Positions 31,527-42,768 of a stretch of 64,000 nucleotides of DNA are shown piece after piece. Each line of letters starts with the position of its first letter. The stretch's first letter is position 1. Below the pieces are notes generated by a model that worked only from the letters and a program-made list of their open reading frames with translations, had not been told where the DNA came from and searched no databases. The position numbers and the translations under genes were made by a program. Origin of the DNA: Macrothele yani (lineage: Eukaryota > Arthropoda > Arachnida > Araneae > Macrothelidae); the NCBI GenBank assembly GCA_039090855.1, contig CM077013.1:139645240-139709239 (forward strand), in the 5' to 3' direction.

Positions 31527-32070
31527 TGTCATATACAATTTGAATATTTACGCGCCATTCGTCCTGATGAAGCTAGGTCAATACCCAGCGAAACCATAAT
31601 CGGCTTGAAAAAAAATGAATAAATAAACATTTGTGACAACTACGTTGCATTATCTTAATCTATATACCAGTGTCGCTTGTCTGTCAACATGGGCAATCCA
31701 GGTCAGACGCCGCTAGTCACTTTCATTCAGCATCCGTGGTCAGCCACTTTGCTGTCCACTGTGGATAGTAATGCCTTCCATGAGGCATTCTCGGTACACA
31801 CGTCACACCCTTGATCGAGGAATGTTTAATGTTGGCACAACTGCGGAAATTGAATGTCCCATCCGTCTGGCTGCCACTACCCAGTCTCGTTGAAACTCCG
31901 ATAATTCACGTCAGCTTGTCATAATCTTTCTGGCAGTTGTTGAGCCTGATTCACGAGATTACACCTCCTAACTGATAGAAATCGTGCCGTGCGTCGAAGC
32001 GTTTACACGACGGCAGCGTCACTTAAAAATTTGCATACTGCTATCCCATGACTTTTGACACTTTAGTGTA

Positions 32071-32150
32071 TAGTGCTAATCTCATGAGCTGCCCTAGTGC
32101 TATGCTCATGAGCTTCCCTATAGTGCTATGCTCATGAGCCACCACTTACT
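32071..32150. repeat. Three short tandem units
   Basis: tagtgctatgctcatgagc repeats three times with small changes (32071-32137), directly after the Tc1 right end. Confidence 0.85.
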
Positions 32151-32320
32151 AGAAGGAAAAAAAGAAAAAGAAGGGCGTACTTGTAAATTTTTCTCGTCTC
32201 TCCATCCATCTATACATATGATACCTCAGTATCTATAAATAGGATTGGAAAAGTTATTTTTGCACCGAATAATGCTAAATATGAGGTCTACGATTCGTGC
32301 AATTCGTATTTCTCTTTCTT

Positions 32321-32518
32321 GATTGGAGGTTTAAGGACCACGGTGAGTAACTCAGTGGGCTATAAGCAGTCTCTAATTTAGGGCCACTGGCTCTAGGGAA
32401 GGGAGAGAGCCAGCGCCGTAAGACAAAGAAAACATTCATGATCCCTGCCTCATCGGGATTCGAACCCAAACTCATCGCGGATAAGCTATCGCTTAGACCA
32501 CTGCTCCATTGGGGCGGC
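32321..32518 (-). mobile_element. SINE-A copy 14
   Basis: Diverged minus-strand copy. B box mirrored as ggattcgaaccc; approximate target duplication atttctctttctt / atttcttttattc. No poly-T tract. Confidence 0.85.
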
Positions 32519-32586
32519 ATTTCTTTTATTCACAGTTTTCCTGATAAGAGGCGCATATCTGTTATCATGTTCTTCACAATATCTGT

Positions 32587-32799
32587 GTCGCCCTAATGTC
32601 GCAGTGGTCTAAGTCCTGGCTTCTGACCATTTATCCGAGATGGTTCCCGGTTCGAATCCCGGTGAGGCATGGATGTTATTTTTATCTTAAAGAACTAGCT
32701 CTCTCCCTTCCCTGGAACTAATCGTCTTAAATTAAGGACGGCCGACTGCTTATAGCCCACTGCGTTGCTTAGAGAAGTCCTTAAACCACATCAAAAAAC
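32587..32799 (+). mobile_element. SINE-A copy 15
   Basis: Plus-strand copy with B box cggttcgaatcccggtgagg at 32649-32668. The tail has decayed to ccttaaaccacatcaaaaaa. Confidence 0.85.
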
Positions 32800-32803
32800 C
32801 TGT

Positions 32804-32998
32804 CTGAGTTGAATCCGTCATTGGCCTTTGACCGTCTGTCTGAGATGAGCTTGGTTTAAGTCGAGATGAAGGTCTATGTCCTTGGTCCGATGGCGCTGAC
32901 TGTGGCCCTTTCTAGTGTCCTCAAATTAGGGAAGAGGACACTGATTACAACCATCAGAGTTGCTCATGGTGGTAGTAAACTCTAGAACAAAAAAAAAG
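32804..32998 (+). mobile_element. SINE-A copy 16, decayed
   Basis: Adjacent to copy 15 in the same orientation. Remnants: gtctgagatgagcttggttt, gatggcgctgact, cctcaaattagggaagagga, gttgctcatggtggtagtaa and a final A9. Confidence 0.7.
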
Positions 32999-33189
32999 AA
33001 GCAAGCGTGGAATTGGAAGACTTCTTTTCTCAGTCCATAGCATTATATCAGAAGCTTCCCATGTTTTTCTGGTTTCGCACGCTGTACAGTTTTGCCTACA
33101 GACGACGCAAGCGTATGTGCCTGCATCTGATGATGAAGTGTCCTCATATCTGCATTTAGCAGCTACAGCTTCTCTAGCAACAGGTATAA

Positions 33190-33397
33190 TTTTTTTTGCG
33201 TGTGTGATTGGAGGTTTAAACGACCACTGTGAGGAAGGCAATGGTCTATAAACAGCTGCCCGTCCCTAATTTAGAGTCACTGCTTCCAGGGAAGGGAGTG
33301 AGCCAGTGACGTAAGACAAACACAACATCCATGCCCAGACCCTTTTCGGAGGAATGATCAGCAGCCATCGCTTAGACCACTGTGCCACCTGGGCGGC
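33190..33397 (-). mobile_element. SINE-A copy 17
   Basis: Minus-strand copy lacking part of the B-box block. Head mirrored as ccactgtgccacctgggcgg. gtgtgatt occurs at both edges (33202 and 33402), but the left edge is messy. Confidence 0.8.
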
Positions 33398-33699
33398 AAA
33401 AGTGTGATTTGAAAACTCCCTCTGCAAGTGATAGGTGAAACTGCGAAAAAATGTTCTCACGCATTTCTCAAGAATCTAAAATGTCCTCGATAGATGGCGT
33501 AACTTGATTTTTTCGGAGGAGAAAGAGGGCAATATTTCAGCTTTTACGGATGCTCCATTAAGGATATTTGTCGAACATTGGCTATGGTTAATATAAGTCA
33601 CAAACTGACTACATTTTCCACATACAGTCGGTTTCCTCTTGGAGGACATCACGATGTGTTTTCATCTGGAACTATACCGAAGTTTCTGGAATCCGATTT

Positions 33700-33912
33700 G
33701 CCCGCCCTGGTGGAGCAGTGGTCTTAGCGATGGCTTCTGATCATTCGTCCGTGATAGGTCCGGGTTCGAATGCCGGTGAGCCATGTATGTTGTGTTTGTC
33801 TTACGGCACTGGCTCTCTCCCTTCCCTGGAACCAGTGGCCTTAAATTAGGGACTGGCGACTGCTTATAGTCCATTGAGTTGCACACGGCGGTCGTTAAAC
33901 CTTAAAAAAAAA
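33700..33912 (+). mobile_element. SINE-A copy 18
   Basis: Plus-strand copy with B box gggttcgaatgcc and a short A10 tail, lying within family R-like sequence. Confidence 0.88.
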
Positions 33913-33914
33913 GA

Positions 33915-34475
33915 ATTCTTGCACCACAATGTTGTACTGTCAATTTTTTCATCATCATTTCGGTATAGAATTTTCCAGCTAGGTGGCGTAAATTCACATC
34001 TTTGATCGGTGATATCTCTATTTCTACAGACCGGACTGGAAAAAATTATTTTTAACATTGACCAGTTTTTTTTTTGTTTTTTTTCGATTGGAGGTTTAAC
34101 GACCACCGTGAGCAACTCAATGGGCTATAAGCAGTCGCCCGTCCCTAATTTAGGGTCACTGGTTCCAGAGAAGGGAGAGAGCCAGTGCCGTAAGACAAAC
34201 ACAACATCCATGCCTCACCGGGATTCGAACCCGGACCCCTTTCGGATGAATGATCAGAGGCCATCGCTTAGACCACTGCGCCACCGGGGCCGCCATTGAC
34301 CAGTTCCATCGGAGGTGAATATTATTCTTATTATTGTTGATTTCTCATATGCATGGTTTTCACACCAGAGATCGTAAGAGTAGGTTTGCCTTTGTCGTTA
34401 TATCTGCAGCTGTGAAGTCCTATTTTTAGACTTAATTTTTACCCCAAACTTTCCTGCTTGGTAGTCTAAAACTAG
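33915..34475 (+). repeat. Family R fragment (about three modules)
   Basis: agctaggtggcgtaaattca, ggtgatatctctatttctac, and ggactggaaaaaattatttt occur in the family R order; the module series is interrupted by SINE-A copy 19 and resumes with ccagagatcgtaagagtagg and ttatatctgcagctgtgaag. Confidence 0.65.
34068..34293 (-). mobile_element. SINE-A copy 19
   Basis: Complete minus-strand copy with exact 12-bp target duplication cattgaccagtt at 34056-34067 and 34294-34305. Confidence 0.93.
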
Positions 34476-34494
34476 ATGTTTTATTTTTCATTTC

Positions 34495-35796
34495 AGGGTT
34501 TAACGACCACTTTGCAGGGCTATAAGCAGTCGCTCTTCCCTAATTAGGGCCCACAGTTTCCACTTCGCAGGACTATAAGCAGTAGCTCGTTCCTAATTTG
34601 GGCCCACAGTTTACACTTCACAGGGCTATAAGCAGTCGCTCGCTCCTAATTTGGACCCATAAATTCCAATTCGCAGGACTAAAAGCAGTCGCTCGTTCCT
34701 AACTTGGGCCCACAGTTTCCACTTCACAGGGCAATAAGCAGTCACCCGCTCCTAATTTGGGCCCATAGTTAGCAGTCACTTGTTCCTAATTATATAAGCA
34801 GTCACTTGTTCCTAATTTGTGCCCACAGTTTACATTTCGCAGAGCTATAAGCAGTCGCTCTTTCGTAATTTGGGTCCATAGTTTCCATTTCTCAGATCTA
34901 TAAGCAGTCGCTCTTTCCTAATTTAGGCCCACAGTTTCCATTTCTAAGAGCTATAAGCAGTCGCTCTTTCCTAATTCGGGCCCATAGTTTCCCCTTCGCA
35001 GGACTATAAGCAATCACTCGTCCCTAATTTGGGCCCACACTTTCCACTTCACAGGGCTATAAGCAATCGCTCGCTCTTAATTTGGACCCATAGGTTCCAA
35101 TTCGCAGGACTAAAAGTAGTCACTCGTCCCTAACTTAGCCCACTGTTTCCACTTCACAAGACAATAAGCAGCCGCTGGCTCCTAATTTGGGCCCATAGTT
35201 TCGATTTTGCAGGGCTATAAGTAGTCACTCGTTCCTAATTTGTGCCCAGGGTTTACATTTCGCAGAGCTATAAGCAGTCGCTATTTCGTAATTTGGGCCC
35301 ATAGTTTCCATTTCGAAGATCTATAAGCAGTCGCTCTTTCTTAATTTGTGCCCATAGTTTCCACGTAGCAGGGCTATAAGCAGTCGCTAGTTCCTAATTT
35401 GGGCCCGTAATTTCTACTTCGCATTGCTATAAGCAGTCGTTTGTTCCTAATTTGTGCCCACAGTTTCCATTTCGCAGAGCTATAAGCAGTCGCTCTTTCC
35501 TAATTTGGGCCCATAGTTTCCACTTCGCTGGGCTATAAGCAGTCGCCCCGTCCTAATTTCGGCTCACAGTTTCCATTTTGCAGAGCTATAAGCATTCGCT
35601 CTTTCCTAATTTGGGCCCACAGTTTCCATTTCGCAGATCTATAAGCAGTCGCTTTTTCCTAAATTGGGCCCATAGTTTCTACTTCGCAGGGCTATAAGCA
35701 GTCGTTCGTTCCTAATTTGGGCCCACAGTTTTTATTTCGCAGATCTATAAGCAGTCGCTCGTCCCTAATTTAGGCCCACAGTTTCCCGGGATGGTA
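34495..35796 (+). repeat. 53-bp satellite derived from SINE-A
   Basis: About 24 full units plus one short one. The ctataag phase recurs at 34520, 34573, 34626, 34679, 34732, then 34845 to 35745 at 53-bp steps (one 52). The unit core gggctataagcagtcgctcg, ttcctaatttgggcccacag is the SINE-A 3' segment (minus orientation). The first unit is preceded by SINE-A tail sequence (ggtttaacgaccac). Groups of eight units repeat (34573 corresponds to 35004; 34792 to 35215). Confidence 0.95.
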
Positions 35797-36187
35797 GAGT
35801 GCCATCGGTATTGGACAAGTGAAACCAGTGAACACTTCAAAGGAAATGACAAGCAGCCAGCAATTAAGAGAGCTCGACAACTAGGGTGGCTTACATTTCT
35901 TCTGTTAGAGTACTAATCGTTTAACAATTGCAAAGGGAAAAAATCTCGAGCTACGTTTAACAGGGAAGACTTGAGATTTTTACGCTGAAAACGATTCTGC
36001 TAATTACGTATAAGAAGTCAGTGCGATCTTGACTTAAATATTTTTCGAAGTACGAACTCATTATACTTCAGTTCTCTTTAGCACAGTTCATGCTTTCACC
36101 TCTAATACAAATAAGTGTTTACTTTGGTCTCCAAGGACATCTCCAAGTTTTGTATTCCCTAGTTCTGTGTATGACCTGATGGTTTAA
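35797..36187. other. Unassigned sequence after the satellite
   Basis: No SINE head is present at the right edge of the satellite. No gene or repeat recognised. Confidence 0.5.
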
Positions 36188-36452
36188 TACAATGTTTGTT
36201 AATAGAAATTGCAACATAATGAAGAAAAGCTCGGATTCCTACGAAATTTGCTGGATGGATGGGGCACCGTGTGAGATGCAAATTATTACAATTGCAGCGC
36301 ACATGCAAATTATTACAATTGCAGCGCACATGCAAATGTGAGGCGCCAGCAACGCCATCGATACAAGGAGGTATAATAGAAGGCGTACAGAGAGCAGGTT
36401 TTTAAACTTGCTATCGCTAAACTCAACTGTACGCAGTTGTTAACATGTAAAC

Positions 36453-37696
36453 ATGCCGCGTAGGAGGACGAGACAACCATACGAACACTTGACGGAGTGT
36501 GAAAGAGGTAGAATTGTTAGATTCAGAGAAGGTGGTTTATCATACCGTGATATTGCTGCATTCGCTAGGCGTAACACAACTACCATTATGCGTACATAGT
36601 GTCATTGGGTAACAGAAGGTTCCACGGAATGCTGTGCATGGTATGGAGCTCGAAATCAAACGACCAAGCGGGAAGATGTCTTCTTTTTTTTTATAGGAGG
36701 TTTAACGACCACCGTGAGCAATTCAATGAGCTATAAGCAGTCGCCCGTCCGTAATTTAGGGCCGCTGGTTCCAGGGAAGAGAGAGAGAGAGCCAACGCTG
36801 TAAGACAAACACAACATCAATGCCTCACCGAGATTCCAATTCGGACACATCTCGGACGAATGATCAGTAACCATCGCTTAGACAACTGCACCACTGAAAC
36901 GGCCTGAGCGGAAAGACAGGAATTTGCGCCGTATGGCAGTGACGTCGCGCACAACACCATACACAACACTTGCGCAGAAATGGAGGATGGTCACACATCG
37001 TCCGATGTCTCCATGCACTGTTCGTTACCGATCGCTGCTCACCGTCAATTGCTGCGGCTTCCCTTGACTCTGAACCATAGGCGCTAACTCTCGCAGTGAT
37101 GCCGCGAACTTCGAAACTGGACTGCTGAATGGGAGCATACTGTGTTTTCGGACGAGTCCAGGTTCAATCTAGAGCATCACGACGGGTGAATCCTTGTTCT
37201 CAGATACCGCGGTGAACGATATCTGGAAGGCTGCATTGTGCAGTGTCATACCGGTCCCACACCGAGCGTGATGGTCTGGGGCGCTATTGTGTTTCACACA
37301 CGCACTCGCCTACTGCGCATCACAGGCACATTGAACAGCCAACGCTACATCACGGAAGTGTTGGAAGCTGAACTTCAACCCTTCCTTCAGACGATCCCGG
37401 TAGCTGTCTTCCAACAAGACAACGCCGGATCCCATGTGGCTCGTACTGTCCAAGACGTACTCTGTGCGCATCAAGTTGCTCGTCATTCCTGGCCTGTTCG
37501 TTCGCCAGATTTGTCGCCTATAGAGAACGTTTGGGATATCATCTCGCAACGATTGTCTCGTATGGCCTGGCCGCCTGTATCAAGCCAGCGAACTGTGGAT
37601 TCGTGTAGAAGCAGAATGGAAAACGACCATCTAAACTCTGTTTCATTCGATCCCACGGCGTGTAGAGTCGGTTATCACCACCCATGGTGGATTTAA
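36453..37696 (+). pseudogene. Tc1-like transposase, SINE-interrupted
   Basis: Starts MPRRRTRQPYEHLTECERGR and IVRFREGGLSYRDIAAFARR (helix-turn-helix), stops, then is split by the SINE. From 37238: TGPTPSVMVWGAIVFH, VAVFQQDNAGSHVARTVQDV (second Asp), RSPDLSPIENVWDIISQRLS (Glu), ending GYHHPWWI. The first-Asp region (VFSDESRF-like) at about 37143-37170 is frameshifted. Confidence 0.87.
36682..36903 (-). mobile_element. SINE-A copy 21
   Basis: Minus-strand copy with approximate duplication aagcgggaaga / gagcggaaaga. The B box is degenerate (gattccaattc mirrored). Confidence 0.85.
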
Positions 37697-37844
37697 TTAT
37701 TACTAATTTTTTGCCCTTCTTTATCCCGAAGCGGTATGTAATTATGATCGTTTGCAGCTTGTATTATAACTAACCACTCCCATAAATTTCATTGTGATTG
37801 CTTGTTTCTGTTTTTGTGTTGAAATTTCTATTAACAGCAGTGTA

Positions 37845-38637
37845 TTATAAACAATTTTTTTGGACCTTTTTACCTTCCAATCTTAAGCAGCATAAAATAT
37901 TTTCTTCTCTAAACCTGCTCATCGATTTCTTGTTTGTAGCCGCACTCTAAAATGTGGCCTTCGCATGACCTTGAGAATACATTGCTATCGTTTCTTGTGT
38001 TTTTGAATTTTTGTTTTTCTCGCCTATTACATAACCCACATGTCACTTCCATGTAGTGCTTCGAACCTTTTTTCCTCCATAAAGCATTTTCCGGCTTTTT
38101 TTTTTTTATAATTTCTTTTAAATAAATACATCGCTCTTTCCACGTTCCAGAAACACATAGCAACCGAAAAATTGTTAACGTGGAAAGAGCTATGTATTTA
38201 TTTATTTACTGATGCCACGTATTTGGAGGATTTTTTTTAAATTTCTTCTCTTCCTTAAGTACTTCACAAATATTTGGCACATCTAAGAACAAAAATTCGT
38301 TTTTTTCCTGTCTTTTTATGTGAATAACCATCAACCTTTGAACGAAATTAAACACGAATTTCTTGTATATTTGGGATTTTCTGAAAAAATGCTTTGCAGC
38401 AGATTAAATCGTAAATACTTCGGCATTGAAATTCGTGTTTATGAATTAATACTGGCATATTTTTCAGAATGATCGTTACGTATGCGCATTTAATAGTCCC
38501 TTAATCATTCGAAATAGCTGTATGTAAGTCTGTAGAAAAATGAAAATAGTAGCCCATGCGGTTTGATATCTCTCCTGTATTTTCGTTAGCTTTTCAATGG
38601 GTTTCCTTTAGAACGATCTTTTTTTTTCATTCTCACC
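37845..38637. other. Unassigned AT-rich sequence with a family E relic
   Basis: Contains only the small palindrome at 38122-38202 (listed separately). The 84-codon minus frame at 37909-38163 is unsupported. Confidence 0.5.
38122..38202. repeat. Solo terminal palindrome of family E
   Basis: aaatacatcgctctttccacgtt faces aacgtggaaagagctatgtattt around a 25-nt spacer. The inner atcgctctttccacg is the terminal sequence of the foldback elements at 1-300 and 59331-59835, so this looks like an element that has lost its whole interior. Confidence 0.7.
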
Positions 38638-38734
38638 TACACTATATTGACAAAAGTCACCGGTCACCTAGAACAACATAGCATTTATTGACATACATTA
38701 GTACTGTGTCTGTCTACCTTTGGCCTTAGTGCAT

Positions 38735-40000
38735 GCACTGACCCTTCCAGATATGCTTTCGACAAGATTTTGGAACACAGCGGTAGGTCTGCGCTTCCAT
38801 TCAGTACATAATGCTGCCGCTAACTGTTCCTTTGTAGTAGGCCTTGGTTCCAAACTTCTTATGCGGTGCTCTAATTAGTCCCATAGGTGATCTATGTGAT
38901 TAAGATCAGGGCTCTGTGCTGGCCAGTCCACACACGATACGGAATTATCGTCAAACCACGCCGTAAAAGACTTTGCTTTATGGCTAGGTGCATTATGCTG
39001 CTAGTAACAACAAGGCTCGGCTCCATAGTATTGCCACAAAGTTGGTAGGGCATAATTCTCCAGAATATCGAGGTAGACGTGCTTTTTAACAGGTTTGTCC
39101 ACGATAACCAATAGGTCGGGACCATACCACGAAAAACACCCAAACACTAGTACACTGCCAGCTCCAAACTTGACCGTAGGAACAGTATACAGTGTGGTAA
39201 ATAGCGTTTCCCCGGCTGCCGCCATACCCACAAATGGCCATCAGACTAATAGATGGTGTATCTGGACTCGTCAGTCCATAGAGCTCGTTTCCATTGAACT
39301 ACAGTCTACGATAAATGTTCTTTACACCATGCTAAACGACGAGTAGGACTCCGACTGGACATGAAAGGCTTTTGAGCAGCCGCACGACCACGGTAGCCTA
39401 TGGAATGAAGTTCTCTGAGAATGGTAAGTGTACATACCAAGGTTCCAGCATTTTTACTCACCTGCACACATAGGTCTTCTACAGTACTCCGTCGATTAGC
39501 TGTAACGACTCTGCTAAGGCTTCGACGTCCTCTATCACTAATATTCTTTGGTCAGCCGGTACGTTTTGCTACTTCAGGCATGCCATGTGCATGTCTTCCA
39601 CTTATTCAGTACCTCCAAAACAGTTGACTTATGTATGTTTAACATTTTAACGACCATAGCGCCCAAAACGCCCGTACGTACAAACGACCATAGCTTCCCG
39701 AAACGCCTGTCCGGAGTGCGTCAGATTTCTTATCTTTACGTGTGTTTTTTTAATTTTCACGACTTATGTGGAACCAGCAGGAGTCTTCGACATTCACCTT
39801 TGTTGTTACTAAACAAAGACATGAAAAAACGTACAATTTCTGGTATTATGATATTTGAAATTATACTAGCTTTTAGTGTCGTGGTCGTTAAAGTGTTAAA
39901 CGCCTCTCAATTGCTCTTATGGACAACCCACTAATATAACACCCAACAATCTTTCCTTTCTCAAAGTCAGTTCTCTCCCGCCGATACATTTTCACTCAAC
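38735..40000 (-). pseudogene. Tc1 transposase T2-1
   Basis: Minus-strand pieces: VGTVYS-side frames give AGSVLVFGCFSWYGPDLLVI, VDKPVKKHVYLDILENYALP, then QHNAPSHKAKSFTAWFDDNS (second Asp now His), SPDLNHIDHLWD (third position Asp in place of Glu). Frames break several times. Clearly decayed relative to copy 2. Confidence 0.82.
39639..39899. mobile_element. piggyBac-type MITE
   Basis: Flanked by TTAA on both sides (39639-39642 and 39896-39899) with inverted ends cattttaacgaccatag and cgtggtcgttaaagtg. The uninterrupted site is visible in T2 copy 2 at about 43010-43022 (ggcttttaaacata). No transposase inside. Confidence 0.82.
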
Positions 40001-40604
40001 CTCACAGTGCGATATGATCGCGGTCAGCTGCAGGCTTGTTTTTATACCGCGTGCAGCTGTACCGCGCATCTTAACAACTCAGCGGATCCGTTCATTTGCT
40101 TTGGAAGGGGTGTCCGGTGACTTTTGTCAATACAGTGTATGTGCACTGCTCGAAACTGTAACTGCACTGTAAACAATTTTCTAAAATTCACCAGCAGCTT
40201 TCCGTGATTTCTTTCGTGAATTAACGAAGCATGTATCTGATACAACTTTTTCCGTGAAATGACGTAAAAAAACTCTTAATTTCAGGGATTTTTCATACGC
40301 CAGAAAAATTTTGAATTTCCAGAAACCTTTCTACAATTCCTTTTATATACTGATATTAAATTACCGTTTTCAAGATGTGTTAACGGAAAATTTGGAATTT
40401 TCAGAAACCTTTCAGCAATTCCTTTTTTATGTTAACGAAAAATCTCCGTTAGCAGTGTTTCAGTATCCATATGACTAAACTTTGACGGTAATAGGAGAGA
40501 TGTATGGGAACACTAGGGTGTTTGATCAACTGTTAAATTTAAATAGTCTGTCGAATTATTTGATTTTTGAGTGTCTACAGAGAGATCGGATATTGAGTGT
40601 TATA

Positions 40605-41818
40605 TACTGAAGCTCCAGAAAAACTGGTATAGACGATCTTATGCAAAATACCTAGCAACGTCACCTATACGCGTCCGCCAGTGCGTATATGAAGCGATAG
40701 ATATCCTTGCCAGCTGTCAGAGCTGTTTTCGGCATACGAATGACAAGGAATAACGATTTAAGCGATTTTCAACGCGGTGTCAGAGTTGGAACTCGTGAGA
40801 TGGGCCATGATATTTTGGAGGTAGAAACGAAGTTCCGATTTTCACGGACGACCATTGCATGGGTGCGCCGTGAATACAAGAATTCCGGCAAAACCTCCAA
40901 ACCTACGATACCAGTGTGGCCGTAAAAAGACATTGGGTGAACGTGACCATCGTCGGCTGTCAAGAATCGTTTCACGTGATAGGCGTGCAGTACTCTCGCA
41001 GGTATCATCGGAATTCAATGATGCTGGAGCCTCAACAAGCATCTGTGTCCGGACTGTGCAACGTAACCCTGTAAGATATTGGCTTTGGGAGCCGACGCCT
41101 AAGTCGGGTCCTCTTGATGGGTGCACGACACAGAGCTATGCGTCTCGCTCGTGCGCGGCAACACCTCCACTGGTCACTTGATGACTGGAAACAAGTAGCT
41201 TGGTCTGACGAGTCGCGTTTCAAACTGTATAGGGCAGGTGGAAGGATTCGTGTGTGGCGCTAACCCCATGAAGCCATGGATCCCGCCTGTCAACAGGGAA
41301 CTGTACAGACTGGTGGGGGTTCCGTAATGGTATGGGGTGTGTTTAGCTGGACTTCACTGGGACCCTTTGGTTCGTCTACAAACGTCTGTGATGGGCCAAC
41401 GCTATGTGAGCATCCTTTCTGGCAAGGTACACCCGTTCATGTCCTGCATTCATGCTGATGGGTTGGGCCTGTTCCAACAGGCCAATGCACTCCCACACAA
41501 GTGTCGGGACACCACATTATGGTTAGAGGAACATTCATCTGAGTTCGGGGTTTTGCCATTCCCACCCAGGTCCCCAGATCTGAACGTGATAGAACACATT
41601 TGGAATGCCATGCGCCGCGCTATCGAACATAGGAATCCGAGACCTCGGAATACACCCGAATTGTGGACTGCTCTGCAGAAAGTATGGTGTGCATTGCCTA
41701 CAGCATATTTCCAGAAGCTAGTGGAGTCCATGTGCCGTCGAATTTCTGCAGTCCTGCGGTCCCGTGAGGGGCCTACCAAGTATTAGACCGGTGTACCAGT
41801 TTTTCTGGCACTTCAGTA
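40605..41818 (+). mobile_element. Tc1-like element, family T3
   Basis: 1214 bp. Ends tactgaagctccagaaaaac and mirror gtttttctggcacttcagta with TA on both sides. Confidence 0.92.
40740..41786 (+). pseudogene. Tc1 transposase T3
   Basis: MTRNNDLSDFQRGVRVGTRE (helix-turn-helix), then frameshift to KKTLGERDHRRLSRIVSRDR, RAVLSQVSSEFNDAGAS. The first catalytic region (about 41200) is frameshifted. A long frame from 41337 has LGLFQQANALPHKCRD (Ala in place of the second catalytic Asp), RSPDLNVIEHIWNAMRRAIE (Glu kept), ending LRSREGPTKY. Full length, inactive. Confidence 0.88.
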
Positions 41819-42768
41819 TATATCGCATAAGTGTTGGTTACTGTGGTAAAGGATATTTCTTCTCGTTTTACTGTGGCACAGGATATTTCTTCTCTTTCCC
41901 ATTGCTGTTACATATTGTGTTACCGTAAGAAACCAGGTATTTAATTTATTTATAGATGTACTTCTACGCCGTGACAACCGGTCGAATTATCTCTGCAGTA
42001 GTTTCTGGTTCCTTAATTACCTGGCGTCGGATACGCCATGGATGCGTGCTGACATCCACCTGACTACACCGTTCCCACTACAGCGACTGGTGTAGCGCTC
42101 CTGCAAACATTGTTGCCAACAACTTCCAACTGTTCTGGTATCCAGTTACATATTGCTTGCGATTTGGCGAATCGACCAATCAGCTTCACTGAGCCCTACG
42201 ATCCTTTCTCTCTCAAACGAGTCCAGTTGGTGATATGGTTGGCAACGAGGCATCTTCGGTCTTTATGTATGGTGCAGCAGCCCTCAACATTCCATTATAT
42301 TATTCCGTTGTGGCATATACTCTAATTAAACCTTCCTCTTCAGTTCCTGTGTTCTTTGGTTTATTCTCATTAAGAGTTTTTAAATATGACTGCTACGTTT
42401 ATATGACGAATTCATGTATTGGCAATCTTGACGAAACGTCAGAAGTGTCATAACGTACGCGAAAGCGGATGAAAGCATTTTCTCTTTTGAATCCTGCTCA
42501 AGAAATCACTCACACTCTCGTTGAATGTTTAAGCTTCCTGTTCTAGAGACTGACTTGTTTGTCAAACGTTGGCGACATTTTGTAATTACACTGTGCCGGA
42601 GCACGACGTTGTGAGTTGTTGTGATTTGCAAAAGTATCAAGCAAACCCAATATTCTGTGTCACTGAAAGAGGAATTTGTCATTAAATATGTTCTACAATC
42701 AAACTTTTTCGTCTTAGACTGAACCTGTAAGATTTTCGTTGACATTATTTGGCCTTTATAGTTTCTAG
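41819..42768. other. Unassigned sequence
   Basis: No gene recognised. A short tandem pair (aggatatttcttctc at about 41854 and 41881) is present. Confidence 0.5.

Larger units (their letters stand above)
29584..31666. mobile_element. Penelope-like element, inverted-repeat form (PLE-1)
   Basis: Bounded by an exact 12-bp target duplication ccagtgtcgctt (29572-29583 and 31667-31678). Two arms face each other: left arm minus (29618-29760 plus 30349-30985), right arm plus (31000-31666). Both encode the same GIY-YIG C-terminal region and the same 3' sequence ending in attatcttaatctatata. The TRIM at 29761-30344 is inserted in the left arm just after the stop codon. Both copies lack the reverse transcriptase. 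Confidence 0.9.
28810..31990 (-). pseudogene. Tc1 transposase in two pieces
   Basis: The downstream piece (28810-29571) reads AWSDESLYQLLQADSRVRVC (first Asp) and RRPHEVRDPSCQQ, then QGDNTPCHPVAQDLLEEHSG (second Asp), NMNPM*HLWYLMERSIRT (third block with the Glu codon region turned to a stop), and ARGGPTRY at the end. The upstream DNA-binding part lies at 31679-31990. Separated by the 2.1-kb Penelope insertion and frameshifted. Confidence 0.8.
28752..32070 (-). mobile_element. Tc1-like element split by a Penelope element
   Basis: Inverted ends: left tacattgaagtgccaaacgt (28752), right mirrored as acttttgacactttagtgta (32051-32070), both continuing with the catggga motif. The Penelope element 29584-31666 lies inside. 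Without it the element is about 1.2 kb, close to complete for this common insect Tc1 type. Confidence 0.9.
36188..37844 (+). mobile_element. Tc1-like element with SINE-A insertion
   Basis: Inverted ends: left gttaatagaaattgcaaca (about 36198), right mirrored as gaaatttctattaac (37821-37835); TA at 36188-36189 and 37843-37844. Contains SINE-A copy 21 and a 27-bp tandem duplication in the 5' leader (atgcaaattattacaattgc twice, about 36278-36333). Confidence 0.88.
38638..40139 (-). mobile_element. Tc1-like element, family T2 copy 1, with a MITE inside
   Basis: Ends tacactatattgacaaaagt (38638) and mirror cttttgtcaatacagtgta (40121-40139). Transposase on the minus strand; a piggyBac-type MITE (39639-39899) interrupts the N-terminal region. 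Confidence 0.9.

Noticed and set aside
34495..35796. CRISPR array
   Set aside because: Units are contiguous 53-bp monomers with no unique spacers and derive from a SINE.
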